Part shown: positions 40,731 to 49,167 of the stretch, piece by piece
Layout of the letters: every line of letters begins with the position of its first letter
Numbering within the stretch: position 1 is the stretch's first letter
From: Streptomyces olivaceoviridis
GTDB taxonomy: Bacteria; Actinomycetota; Actinomycetes; Streptomycetales; Streptomycetaceae
Direction: 5' to 3'
NCBI RefSeq assembly: GCF_014650115.1
Contig: NZ_BMUI01000011.1
Span: forward strand, 1 to 64,000
DNA length: 64,000 nt
The notes under the pieces: generated by a model
Database searches by the model: none
What the model saw: only the letters and a program-made list of their open reading frames with translations
Told to the model about the DNA's origin: nothing
Translations under genes and position numbers: made by a program

Positions 40731-41710
40731 CGGTCGTTCCCCTCGGTGCCGTTCGTGCCGTCGGAGCCGTTCGTTCCGTCGGTTCCCTCGCCTCCCTGGC
40801 CGGCGTGGTCTCCGTCGGCGAGTACCCCGAGGAGGTCCTCGGCCAGTTCCGGCTTCAGCAGACCGTGGGCGAGCGCGCGGTCGGCGGTCGCGCGGGCCAT
40901 CGCGAGGTAGCCCGCCACGGTCTGCGGGGCGTGCTTGCGCAGCTCGGTGACGTGCGCGGCGACCGTACCGGCGTCCCCGCGCGCGACCGGGCCGGTCAGG
41001 GCGGCGTCGCCGGAGCGCAGGGCGTTGTCCAGGGCGGCCCCGAGCAGCGGGCCGAGCATCCGGTCGGGCGCCGCCACACCGGCGGTGCGCAGCAGTTCCA
41101 TGGACTGCGCGACCAGGGTCACCAGGTGGTTGGCGCCGAGCGCGAGGGCCGCGTGGTACAGCGGGCGGTTCTGCTCGCTGATCCACTCCGGTTCGCCGCC
41201 CATCTCGATCACCAGGGCCTCGGCGGCCAGCCGCAGCTCCTCGGGCGCGGTGACGCCGAAGGAGCAGCCCGCGAGCCGCTGGACGTCCACCGGCGTGCCG
41301 GTGAAGGTCATCGCCGGGTGCAGGGCCAGCGGCAGCGCGCCCGCGCGCAGGGCCGGGTCGAGCACCTTCGCGCCGTACCGGCCGGAGGTGTGCACGAGCA
41401 GCTGTCCCGGCCGTACCGCGCCGGTCTCGGCGAGGCCGGCGACCAGGCCGGGCAGGACGTCGTCGGGGACCGTGAGCAGCACCAGGTCGGCGCGCTGGAG
41501 CACCTCGGCGGGCGGCACCACCGGGACGTCCGGGAGCATGGTCTCGGCGCGCCTGCGGGAGGCGTCGGAGACTCCGGAGACGGCCACCGGGCGGTGCCCG
41601 GCGAGCTGGAGGGACGCGGCCAGCGCGGGGCCCACGCGACCGGCGCCGACGACGCCGACGGTGAGCCGCGCGGGGCGGTCCTTGAGGTCTGGTTGGTGGA
41701 CTGTACTCAC
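40727..41710 (-). CDS. Rossmann-like and DUF2520 domain protein
   Basis: A 327-residue predicted NAD(P)-binding protein. The N-terminal Rossmann domain starts LTVGVVGAGRVGPALAASLQ; the C-terminal DUF2520 domain holds YHAALALGANHLVTLVAQS and FTGTPVDVQRLAGC. It is the first gene of the operon with panC, nadB, nadC and coaX, each overlapping by 4 bp or nearly so. This family sits next to panC in mycobacteria too (recalled). A role as ketopantoate reductase or redox helper in pantoate supply is suggested but unproved. It ends in a Gly/Asp-Gly-Thr-rich tail. Confidence 0.85.
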   Translation of the reverse strand: MSTVHQPDLKDRPARLTVGVVGAGRVGPALAASLQLAGHRPVAVSGVSDASRRRAETMLPDVPVVPPAEVLQRADLVLLTVPDDVLPGLVAGLAETGAVRPGQLLVHTSGRYGAKVLDPALRAGALPLALHPAMTFTGTPVDVQRLAGCSFGVTAPEELRLAAEALVIEMGGEPEWISEQNRPLYHAALALGANHLVTLVAQSMELLRTAGVAAPDRMLGPLLGAALDNALRSGDAALTGPVARGDAGTVAAHVTELRKHAPQTVAGYLAMARATADRALAHGLLKPELAEDLLGVLADGDHAGQGGEGTDGTNGSDGTNGTEGNDR

Positions 41711-41842
41711 GCGACGGTGGCCTTCCCGTTCCAGTCCGCTCTGGGTACCGGACGATTTCTCGTCATGTTAACGCTATCGGGTGGGGCGGCGGCCGGTTGT
41801 CCACAGGCTGTGGGTTTCACCACGCCCTCGCCCGCTTCCTCG

Positions 41843-41897
41843 CCTCGTCCCCGCCTCGTCCCCGCCTCGTCCTCGCCTCGTCCTCGTCCGGTCCTCG
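41843..41897. repeat. Five 11-bp tandem repeats (CCTCGTCCCCG type)
   Basis: CCTCGTCCCCG twice, CCTCGTCCTCG twice and TCCGGTCCTCG once, head to tail, 50 bp before the lyase gene start. They lie in the divergent gap between the panC operon and the lyase. Confidence 0.9.
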
Positions 41898-41949
41898 TCT
41901 CAGGAAACCCGGCTGCCGCGCGGAGGCCGTGCGGGGCATGATCCACGGC

Positions 41950-43122
41950 ATGACTGATGTGGCTGAGCAGGACGACGGACGATCGGCTGAGGAACGGCTG
42001 CGGGAGCGGCTCAGGGTCGCCCAGCGGAAGGCGCGGCGCGTCCTGGCGCGCGCGACCCCCCGGGACTCGATCCGCGAACGGCTCGCGCTGCTCCAGGAGG
42101 CCGGTGCCGAGGTGTACGACCTGGACGAGCCCGGGGACGTCTACGGCGACCGGATCGTGGCCGCCCTGGAGGAGCGGGTCGCCGCGCTGCTCGGCACCGA
42201 GGCCGCCGCGTTCTTCCCGACGGGCACCATGGCCCAGCAGGTGGCCCTGCGCTGCTGGGCGGCCCGCACCGGGAACCCGGCGGTGGCCCTGCACCCGCTG
42301 GCCCACCCGGAGGTGCATGAGCGGCAGGCTTTCAGCCAGGTCAGCGGGTTGCGTCCGGTCAGGGTGGGCGGTGAGCGCCGGCTGCCCACGGCGGCCGAGA
42401 TACGTGACCTCGAAGAGCCCTTCGGGGCGCTGATGCTGGAGCTGCCCCTGAGGGACGCCGGTTTCGTGCTGCCCACCTGGGAGGAGCTGACCGAGGCCGT
42501 CGAGGCGGCGCGGGAGCGCGACGCGGTGGTGCACTTCGACGGCGCGCGCCTGTGGGAGTGCACCGAGCACTTCGGGCGCCCCCTGGCGGAGATCGCCGGC
42601 CTCGCCGACAGCGTCTACGTGTCGTTCTACAAGTCCGTCGGCGGCTTCGGCGGCGCCGCGCTCGCCGGTCCCAGGACGCTGGTGGAGGAGGCGAAGACCT
42701 GGCGGCACCGGTACGGCGGCATGGTCTTCCAGCAGTTCCCGACCGTCCTGTCCGCGCTCATCGGCCTGGACCGCGAAGTGCCCCGGCTGCCCGAGTACGT
42801 GCGGCACGCGCGCGTGGTGGCCGCCGCGCTGCGCGAGGGCTTCGCGGCGGCCGGGGTGCCCTGGTCCCGCGTCCACCCGGAGGAGCCGCACACCCACCAG
42901 TTCCAGGTCTGGCTGCCGTACGAGCCGGAGGTGGCCGCCGAGGCGGCCCTCCGCCAGGCCGAGGAGACCTCGGTGATGCTCTTCGCGAGCGTCTGGAACA
43001 CCGGCGGGCCCGGCCTCGCGTTCACGGAGGTCGGCGTCCAGGCCGCGGGACTGGAGTGGACGGCGGACGACGTCCGGGCGGCCGTACGGGACTTCGTGGA
43101 CCGCCTGCCGGACAGGGCCTAG
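41950..43122 (+). CDS. PLP-dependent threonine aldolase / beta-eliminating lyase family protein
   Basis: A 390-residue PLP enzyme of fold type I. The cofactor site is seen in FFPTGTMAQQVAL, VHFDGARLWE (Asp for pyridine N) and the Schiff-base Lys in SFYKSVGGFGG (K228). This resembles low-specificity L-threonine aldolases, which cleave threonine to glycine and acetaldehyde; the real substrate is not known. ATG 41950 gives the family-like start; the frame extends upstream through the 11-bp repeats to 41797, which I reject. It overlaps the convergent 43119 gene by 4 bp. Confidence 0.88.
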   Translation: MTDVAEQDDGRSAEERLRERLRVAQRKARRVLARATPRDSIRERLALLQEAGAEVYDLDEPGDVYGDRIVAALEERVAALLGTEAAAFFPTGTMAQQVALRCWAARTGNPAVALHPLAHPEVHERQAFSQVSGLRPVRVGGERRLPTAAEIRDLEEPFGALMLELPLRDAGFVLPTWEELTEAVEAARERDAVVHFDGARLWECTEHFGRPLAEIAGLADSVYVSFYKSVGGFGGAALAGPRTLVEEAKTWRHRYGGMVFQQFPTVLSALIGLDREVPRLPEYVRHARVVAAALREGFAAAGVPWSRVHPEEPHTHQFQVWLPYEPEVAAEAALRQAEETSVMLFASVWNTGGPGLAFTEVGVQAAGLEWTADDVRAAVRDFVDRLPDRA

Positions 43123-43346
43123 AGGGGGCGGGGGCGCAGCCGGCGGGCCAGGGAGCGCAGCCGGTGGGTCAGGGCCCGCCGGAGCCGTCCGTGCGCCGGG
43201 CGTCCGGCGATGACCGCGTGGAAGCGCCGGTGGTCGCGCACCTCGCGGAGGAGGCCGAGGTCGTGGCGGCCCGGAGCGGGCGGCCCGGGCTCGCCGTGCA
43301 GGCGGGCGCGGTAGCTGTCGAGGAGGTACTGCTGGGTGATGCTCAT
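43119..43346 (-). CDS. Small basic protein of unknown function
   Basis: A 75-residue protein, MSITQQYLLDSYRARLHGEP then a helical and strongly basic C terminus (LRRALTHRLRSLARRLRPRP). No family recognised. It is divergent from the ArsR-type regulator gene and shares the palindrome at 43443-43475 with it, so it may be that regulator's target. Confidence 0.65.
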   Translation of the reverse strand: MSITQQYLLDSYRARLHGEPGPPAPGRHDLGLLREVRDHRRFHAVIAGRPAHGRLRRALTHRLRSLARRLRPRPL

Positions 43347-43442
43347 GGCGGATCGCCTTCTGGGGACGTGGCTGACCGGTGACTGATCGGGCTCCGCGGC
43401 TGCCCCGGTGTCCCCAACACTGCCCCTGACCGGCACGGATGT

Positions 43443-43475
43443 CCCGTGGATTGACGGCTGACGTCAATCCACGGG
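43443..43475. promoter_or_regulatory. Perfect palindrome, likely ArsR operator
   Basis: CCCGTGGATTGACG (43443-43456), 5-base spacer, and its exact complement (43462-43475). Each arm holds TTGACG, a -35-like hexamer, one in each direction. It lies 97 bp from the small-protein start and 34 bp from the ArsR start. Confidence 0.85.
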
Positions 43476-43508
43476 GGCACTGTCAGTGGCCCGGTGCACC
43501 ATGGGGGC

Positions 43509-44612
43509 ATGAGCGTGACCATCGACATCACCGGACTGCCCCTGGAGAGGGTCTCCGTCGTGCCCTCTCCGCTGGCGGAGCTGGGGATGGCGCTGCACGC
43601 GCTGAGCGAGCCCGGGCACCACCCGGAGCTGCGGGGCTGGGCGACCGCCGTCTCCTCCCGGCTGGAGCCCTGCCTGGCCGACCGGCTGTGCGAGGCGGAC
43701 TTCCTGTGGCGCACGACGTTCTCGGACGTCTTCGCCCCGTTCGCCGGCCTCCCGGGCGGGCGCGCGCTCCCCGGCGCGACGCTCGCCGAAGAGCTGGACC
43801 AGCTCGACGAACTGACGGACGAGCAGTTCGTCAACGCGGCCCTGGAGTTCACCTGCCAGCTCCGCTACGACGTCCAGGAGCCCGGCCCGCTCGACGACCC
43901 CGAGCTGCGCCGCCGCTCCCTGGAACTGGCCGCCGCGCGCGGTGCCGTGCAGGAGCGGTTCACGCGCCGCCTGCTGACCGATCCGCCGGCCGTGCGCGCC
44001 TGGTTCCGCGATCTGATGCTCGACTGCGACGAGGCCTTCTTCGCCGACACCTGGGCCCGCATCCAGCCCCAGCTCGCCGCCGACGCCCGGCACAAGACCG
44101 AGCTGCTGCGCCGCAAAGGACTCGGCGAGGCCCTCGCGTCCCTGTCCGCAGCCGTCTCGCTGGACGAGGAGGCCGGGCTCGTCACGGTCGACAAGCTGCT
44201 GGTGGGCCGCGCCGCCACCGGTGACGGCGGCCTGGTGCTGGTGCCGACCAGCCTCGGCTGGCCGCACGTGATGGTCCTGCACCGGTACGGCTGGCAGCCC
44301 TCGATCACCTACCCCGCGAGCGGTCCCCGGCCGCAGGCCCCCTCCGTCGAACAGCTCACGCGCCGGCTGGAGGCCCTGGCGCACCCGGTGCGGATGCGGC
44401 TGTGCCGGCACCTGGCGCGCGCCCCGCACACCACGAGCGAACTGGCCGACGCGCACGGCATGTCGGCGCCCGAGATATCCCGGCACCTGACGGTGCTGAA
44501 GAAGGCGGGCCTGGTCACCGACTGCCGGCGCGGCCGGTACGTCCAGCACCAGCTGGACCTGTCCGCGGTGGCCCGGCTGGGCAGCGACTTCATCGAGGGC
44601 GTCCTGCGCTGA
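43509..44612 (+). CDS. ArsR-family regulator with DUF5937-like N-terminal domain
   Basis: A 367-residue regulator. The first 270 residues form a helical domain of the DUF5937 type (ERVSVVPSPLAELGMALHAL, then ELRGWA). The last 85 hold the ArsR winged helix: LEALAHPVRMRLCRHLARAP, TTSELADAHGMSAPEISRHL, LVTDCRRGRYVQHQLD. Cys residues for classical metal binding are not in the usual place. Signal unknown. ATG 43509 is preferred to ATG 43494. A perfect palindrome upstream suggests autocontrol. Confidence 0.88.
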   Translation: MSVTIDITGLPLERVSVVPSPLAELGMALHALSEPGHHPELRGWATAVSSRLEPCLADRLCEADFLWRTTFSDVFAPFAGLPGGRALPGATLAEELDQLDELTDEQFVNAALEFTCQLRYDVQEPGPLDDPELRRRSLELAAARGAVQERFTRRLLTDPPAVRAWFRDLMLDCDEAFFADTWARIQPQLAADARHKTELLRRKGLGEALASLSAAVSLDEEAGLVTVDKLLVGRAATGDGGLVLVPTSLGWPHVMVLHRYGWQPSITYPASGPRPQAPSVEQLTRRLEALAHPVRMRLCRHLARAPHTTSELADAHGMSAPEISRHLTVLKKAGLVTDCRRGRYVQHQLDLSAVARLGSDFIEGVLR

Positions 44613-44790
44613 GGCAGCGGGGCCCGGGGCCGGCGGACCGCGCTGAGGAAGCGGAGCCCCGGGCCAGCGGACCGCGCTCAGGAAGGCGGAGCCCCAAGCC
44701 GGCTGACCGCGCCAAGAAATCGGGGCCCGTGCCCGGCTGACCTCGCTGAGGAATCGGGGCCGGCCCTGCGGACCGCGCCGGTGGAGCGGG
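44603..44790. repeat. Degenerate ~34-bp tandem repeats after the ArsR gene
   Basis: About six drifting copies of a unit like GCGGACCGCGCTGAGGAAGC plus GGAGCCCCGGGCC. The first copy spans the ArsR stop codon (CTGCGCTGAGG), so the gene's end is part of the array. No gene lies in 44613-44805. Confidence 0.8.
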
Positions 44791-44805
44791 CCCGAGTCGT
44801 CGCCG

Positions 44806-45477
44806 TCAGCCGTGGCCGCCGGCGCGTACCAGCCCCGTCTCGTACGCCAGCACGACCACCTGCACCCGGTCGCGCAGCCCGAGCTTGGTCAGGATGCGGC
44901 CCACATGGGTCTTCACGGTCGCCTCGCTCAGCACCAGCCGGGCCGCGATCTCGCCGTTGGACAGGCCCTGCGCGACCAGCACCATGACCTCGCGCTCCCG
45001 CTCGGTGAGCCGTTCCAGCTCCTTGTGCTGGGGCTCCCTGCCGACGGAGGGCAGCATCGGCGCGAAGCGGTCCAGCAGGCGCCGGGTGGTGGAGGGTGCC
45101 ACGACCGCGTCGCCGCTGTGCACGGCCCGGATGGCGGCGAGGAGATCACCGGGCGGCACGTCCTTGAGCATGAAGCCGGAGGCGCCGGCCTTCAGCCCGG
45201 AGAAGGCGTACTCGTCCAGGTCGAACGTGGTCAGGATGAGGACCTTGGGCGCGTCCGGCTCCGCGCAGATCCGCCGGGTGGCCTCCACACCGTCCAGCTT
45301 CGGCATCCGGACGTCCATGAGGACGACGTCGACGGCGGTGGACCGCAGCACCTGGAGGGCCTCGACGCCGTCGCCCGCCTCCGCGACGACCTCCATGTCC
45401 GGCTGGGCGGCTAGCACCATCCGGAACCCGGTGCGCAGCAGCACCTGGTCGTCGACGAGCATCACGCGGATCGTCAT
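44806..45477 (-). CDS. NarL/LuxR-type response regulator
   Basis: A 223-residue two-component regulator. Receiver domain with D9-D10, phospho-acceptor D55 in VLMDVRMPK and K105; C-terminal LuxR HTH (LTEREREVMVLVAQGLSNGE, then ATVKTHVGRILTKLGL). ATG 45477 has GGAAGAGG nine bases upstream. Partner of the kinase whose gene ends 31 bp before it. Targets unknown. Confidence 0.93.
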   Translation of the reverse strand: MTIRVMLVDDQVLLRTGFRMVLAAQPDMEVVAEAGDGVEALQVLRSTAVDVVLMDVRMPKLDGVEATRRICAEPDAPKVLILTTFDLDEYAFSGLKAGASGFMLKDVPPGDLLAAIRAVHSGDAVVAPSTTRRLLDRFAPMLPSVGREPQHKELERLTEREREVMVLVAQGLSNGEIAARLVLSEATVKTHVGRILTKLGLRDRVQVVVLAYETGLVRAGGHG

Positions 45478-45508
45478 CGGGCCTCTTCCGTTCGGGATCA
45501 TGGGTCGG

Positions 45509-46714
45509 TCAGTGCGCCGGCTTGAGCGGCAGCAGGGCGCTGATGCGGAATCCTCCGCCCGGGCGCGGGCCGGCGTCCAGGGTGCCGCCGACCATGCCGA
45601 CGCGCTCCCGCATGCCGATCAGGCCGTGGCCCTGTCCGTCGGCGCCACCCTCCTCGTACAGCTCGTGCGGGGCGCCCTTGCCGTCGTCCTCCACCAGCAG
45701 GCCGAGACCGTCGTCGAAGTAGACCAGGCGGACGCTCGCGCCCGCATGGGGCCCGCCGTGCTTGCGGGTGTTGGTGAGCGCCTCCTGCACGATCCGGTAC
45801 GCGGTGAGCTCCACGCCGCTGGGCAGTGGCCGCGGGGTGCCCTCCACCTTGAAGTCGACCGGGAGGCCGGAGCTGCGGCACTGCTCGATGAGGTCGTCGA
45901 TCTGCTCGACGTCGGGCTGCGGGACGTACTCCCCGCTCTCCTGGTGCTCCCCGGTGCGCAGCACGCCCAGCAGGCGGCGCATCTCGGCCAGCGCCTGACG
46001 GCCGGTGGAGGAGATCGTCTCCAGGGCATTTCTCGCCTGGTCGGGGGCGGTGTCCATGACGTACGCGGCGCCGTCGGCCTGCACCACCATCACCGACACG
46101 TTGTGCGCGACGACGTCGTGCAGCTCGCGCGCGATGCGGGCGCGCTCGGCGGCGACCGCGACCTTCGCCTGCGCCTCGCGCTCCTTCTCCAGGCGGGCCG
46201 CGCGCTCCTCCAGCTGGGCGAAGTAGGCCCGCCGGGTGCGCATGGAGTCGCCGAGGACCCAGGCGAGGGCGAAGGGCACCGTCTGGAAGACCGTTATGGC
46301 GGCCTGCCCGAGCAAGCCGGTGTCCTCGGCCGGCCAGCGGATCTGGGCCACGGCCGCGGCGCACAGGCTGACCGCGAGCGCCAGCCGGGAGGCCCAGCGC
46401 GCGCCGACGGTCGCGACCGTGTAGGTGATCACCAGCATGGCGAAGTCGGCGACGGTCGTCTCGATGTCCAGGAGCAGCTGCACCAGCCCGGCCACGAGGG
46501 CGAGCAGCAGCATCGGCTCCGGGAACCGGCGGCGCAGCGCCACGACGACGCACAGGACGGTGGACACGGCGATACCGCCGGCGATCGTCCCGTGGTGGCC
46601 TGGCACCCCGTCCAGATTGACCACGCTCAGCGCGGACAGCCCGAACAGGACGACGGCCCAGGAGGAGTCGACCCAGGTCGGGTGGCGGCGGAGGAAGTCG
46701 TAGAGGCGCTGCAC
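45509..46714 (-). CDS. Membrane sensor histidine kinase (HPK7/NarX-like)
   Basis: A 401-residue kinase with five or six N-terminal membrane helices (about 18-155) and little outer sequence, then HisKA_3: ERARIARELHDVVAHNVSVM (phospho-acceptor H199), a dimer helix and an ATP-binding domain (QEALTNTRKH, VEDDGKGA, GHGLIGMRERV). The helix-only sensor suggests a membrane-borne signal, as in kinases that sense cell-wall antibiotics. First gene of a pair with the response regulator at 44806. Divergent from the MidA-like gene. Confidence 0.92.
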   Translation of the reverse strand: MQRLYDFLRRHPTWVDSSWAVVLFGLSALSVVNLDGVPGHHGTIAGGIAVSTVLCVVVALRRRFPEPMLLLALVAGLVQLLLDIETTVADFAMLVITYTVATVGARWASRLALAVSLCAAAVAQIRWPAEDTGLLGQAAITVFQTVPFALAWVLGDSMRTRRAYFAQLEERAARLEKEREAQAKVAVAAERARIARELHDVVAHNVSVMVVQADGAAYVMDTAPDQARNALETISSTGRQALAEMRRLLGVLRTGEHQESGEYVPQPDVEQIDDLIEQCRSSGLPVDFKVEGTPRPLPSGVELTAYRIVQEALTNTRKHGGPHAGASVRLVYFDDGLGLLVEDDGKGAPHELYEEGGADGQGHGLIGMRERVGMVGGTLDAGPRPGGGFRISALLPLKPAH

Positions 46715-46832
46715 GTAACCCAGAGTAGGGAAACCAGATGCGTGCAGGGGTCAACCGGAGGACCGATCCGCGCCCGGCGCGCGTACTCCCCAAGGTGGAT
46801 GCCGTGATCACCGGTGTGCCTAGTCTGGTGCG

Positions 46833-47960
46833 GTGACGGATGGGACGACGGCGGAGGGCTCCCGCCGGAACAGCGGGGATCGCGCCCCGCGCGGCTGGCT
46901 CGCGGCGGCCGGTGCGGCCCTGTACGGGCCCGGCGGCTTCTACCGGCGCCCGGAGGGCCCGGCGGGCCACTTCCGCACGTCGGTGCACGCCTCCCCGCTG
47001 TTCGCGCGGGCCGTGGCCCGGCTGCTGTGCCGGGTCGACGCGGCGCTCGGGCGGCCCCCGGTGCTGGACTTCGTCGACATGGGTGCCGGGCGGGGGGAAC
47101 TGGTCAGCGGGGTGCTCGCCGCCCTGCCGGCCGACGTGGCCGCACGCGCGCGTGCCTACGCCGTCGAGATCGCCGACCGCCCGGCCGCCCTGGACGAACG
47201 GATCAGCTGGCTGAGCGAGCTCCCGGACGCGGTCACCGGGCTGCTGTTCGCCAACGAGTGGCTGGACAACGTGCCCGTGGACGTCGCGGAGGTGGACTCC
47301 GCGGGCGTGCCCCGGCTGGTGCTCGTCGCGGAGGACGGCTCCGAGCGGCTCGGGGAGCCCGTGACGGGCGCGCCGGCCGACTGGCTCGCGCGCTGGTGGC
47401 CGCTGCCGGCCGAGCAGGGGCTGCGGGCGGAGATCGGGCTGCCCCGGGACCGGGCCTGGGCGTCGGCCGTGGACCGGGTGGTACGAGGGCTCGCGGTGGC
47501 CGTGGACTACGCGCACACGGTGGACGCGCGCCCCCCGTTCGGCACCCTCACCGGCTTCCGCGAGGGACGGGAGACGGCGCCCGTCCCGGACGGCTCCTGT
47601 GACATCACGGCCCATGTGGCACTGGACGCGTGCGCGGCGGCGGCCGGTACGGCACACCCGCCCACCGGCACGCTGCCTGCGCCTTCATACACGGCGCGTT
47701 CATGCACGGCGCGGGAGCTTCCCAGCGCGCGTCTGCTCACGCAACGCGCTGCTCTGCGCGCCCTCGACATCACCGGCGCACGCCCCCCGCTCGCGCTCGC
47801 CTCCTCGGACCCCTCCGCCTATGTGCGCGCCCTCGCGAGCGCCGGTGAGGCAGCCGAGCTGACGGCACCGGGCGGCCTCGGCGACTTCGGCTGGCTGCTC
47901 CAGCCGGTGGGCGTCCCGGACCCCCTGGAGCCGGACCCGCGGGCCGCGCCCGGGCCGTGA
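46833..47960 (+). CDS. MidA/NDUFAF7-family (DUF185) methyltransferase
   Basis: A 375-residue SAM-dependent methyltransferase. It has LYGPGGFYRRPEGPAGHFRT and SPLFARAVARLL, the substrate-side start of the family, the SAM loop FVDMGAGRGELVSGVL, and LLFANEWLDNVPVDV (family ANEvlDalP). NDUFAF7 in animals dimethylates an Arg of the NDUFS2/NuoD subunit of complex I (known). Here a nuoD gene is the direct convergent neighbour, 24 bp away. GTG 46833 is the start. A protein-arginine target is therefore inferred. Confidence 0.85.
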   Translation: MTDGTTAEGSRRNSGDRAPRGWLAAAGAALYGPGGFYRRPEGPAGHFRTSVHASPLFARAVARLLCRVDAALGRPPVLDFVDMGAGRGELVSGVLAALPADVAARARAYAVEIADRPAALDERISWLSELPDAVTGLLFANEWLDNVPVDVAEVDSAGVPRLVLVAEDGSERLGEPVTGAPADWLARWWPLPAEQGLRAEIGLPRDRAWASAVDRVVRGLAVAVDYAHTVDARPPFGTLTGFREGRETAPVPDGSCDITAHVALDACAAAAGTAHPPTGTLPAPSYTARSCTARELPSARLLTQRAALRALDITGARPPLALASSDPSAYVRALASAGEAAELTAPGGLGDFGWLLQPVGVPDPLEPDPRAAPGP

Positions 47961-47984
47961 AGCCCTGCTTGCCGATGCCGCCGG

Positions 47985-49136
47985 CTACTTGTCGATGTCG
48001 CCGACCACGAAGAACATCGATCCCAGGATCGCCACCATGTCCGCCACCAGCGTCCCCGGCAGCAGCTCGGTCAGCGCCTGGATGTTGTTGTACGAGGCCG
48101 AGCGCAGCTTCAGCCGGTACGGGGTCTTGTCGCCCTTGCTCACCAGGTAGTAGCCGTTGATGCCGAGCGGGTTCTCGGTCCACGCGTACGTGTGCCCCTC
48201 GGGCGCCTTCAGCACCTTCGGCAGCCGCTGGTTGATCGGCCCGGGCGGCAGCTCGGCGAGCCGGTCCAGGCAGGCGTCGGCGAGGTCCAGCGCGTTGTGG
48301 GTCTGCGTCAGCAGCACCTCGAACCGGGCGAGGCAGTCGCCCTCGCTCCGGGTGACGACCTTCAGGGTGTCCTGGAGATCGCCGTAGGCCAGGTACGGCT
48401 CGTCGCGGCGCAGGTCGAAGTCGACGCCCGAGGCGCGCGCGACGGGCCCGCTCACGCCGTAGGCGTGCACCGCCTCCGGTGCCAGCACGCCCACCCCGCG
48501 GGTGCGCCCCCGGAAGATCTCGTTGCCGAGCACCAGGTCGTCGAAGACGTCCATGCGCGAGCGCACCGCGGCGACGGCCTCACGCGCGCGTGCGGTCCAG
48601 CCGGCCGGCAGGTCCTCCTTGAGGCCGCCGACACGGTTGAACATGTAGTGCATGCGCCCGCCGGAGACCTCCTCCATGACGTTCTGGAGCACCTCGCGCT
48701 CCCGGAACGCGTAGAACACCGGCGTGATCCCGCCCAGCTCCAGCGGGTAGGAGCCGAGGAACATCAGGTGGTTCAGCACCCGGTTCAGCTCGGCGAGCAG
48801 CGTGCGCGTCCACACCGCCCGCCCGGGGACCTCCATGCCGAGCATCCGCTCCACCGCGAGGACCACGCCCAGCTCGTTCGAGAACGCCGACAGCCAGTCG
48901 TGGCGGTTGGCGAGCACGATGATCTGCCGGTAGTCGCGCGCCTCGAAGAGCTTCTCGGCACCCCGGTGCATGTAGCCGATCACCGGCTCGGCGCGCACGA
49001 TGCGCTCCCCGTCCAGCACCAGCCTGAGCCGCAGCACACCGTGCGTGGACGGGTGCTGGGGCCCGATGTTGAGCACCATGTCGGTGCTCTCCGCCGCGCC
49101 GCCGATACCGACCGTGGTCTCCGTCGTAGGAGTCAT
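47985..49136 (-). CDS. nuoD: NADH-quinone oxidoreductase subunit D paralogue
   Basis: A 383-residue 49-kDa-type complex I subunit forming the quinone site and contacting cluster N2. N terminus has NIGPQHPSTHGVLRL; next IGYMHRGAEKLFE, in which R58 aligns with the Arg (R85 in mature bovine NDUFS2) that NDUFAF7 methylates. Other family motifs: NRHDWLSAFSNELG, NRVLNHLMFLG, FNRVGGLKEDLP. The usual C-terminal IDIVxGEVDR is GSMFFVVGDIDK. It is alone, outside a nuo operon; Streptomyces have a main nuo cluster elsewhere (recalled). Confidence 0.93.
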   Translation of the reverse strand: MTPTTETTVGIGGAAESTDMVLNIGPQHPSTHGVLRLRLVLDGERIVRAEPVIGYMHRGAEKLFEARDYRQIIVLANRHDWLSAFSNELGVVLAVERMLGMEVPGRAVWTRTLLAELNRVLNHLMFLGSYPLELGGITPVFYAFREREVLQNVMEEVSGGRMHYMFNRVGGLKEDLPAGWTARAREAVAAVRSRMDVFDDLVLGNEIFRGRTRGVGVLAPEAVHAYGVSGPVARASGVDFDLRRDEPYLAYGDLQDTLKVVTRSEGDCLARFEVLLTQTHNALDLADACLDRLAELPPGPINQRLPKVLKAPEGHTYAWTENPLGINGYYLVSKGDKTPYRLKLRSASYNNIQALTELLPGTLVADMVAILGSMFFVVGDIDK

Positions 49137-49167
49137 GGGCCCAGTTTCCCCTACGTACGCTGGGCTC

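Noticed and set aside
42552..43382. 276-residue plus-strand frame overlapping the lyase and small-protein genes
   Set aside because: Arg/Gly-rich shadow frame of the lyase gene; the lyase frame has intact PLP motifs.
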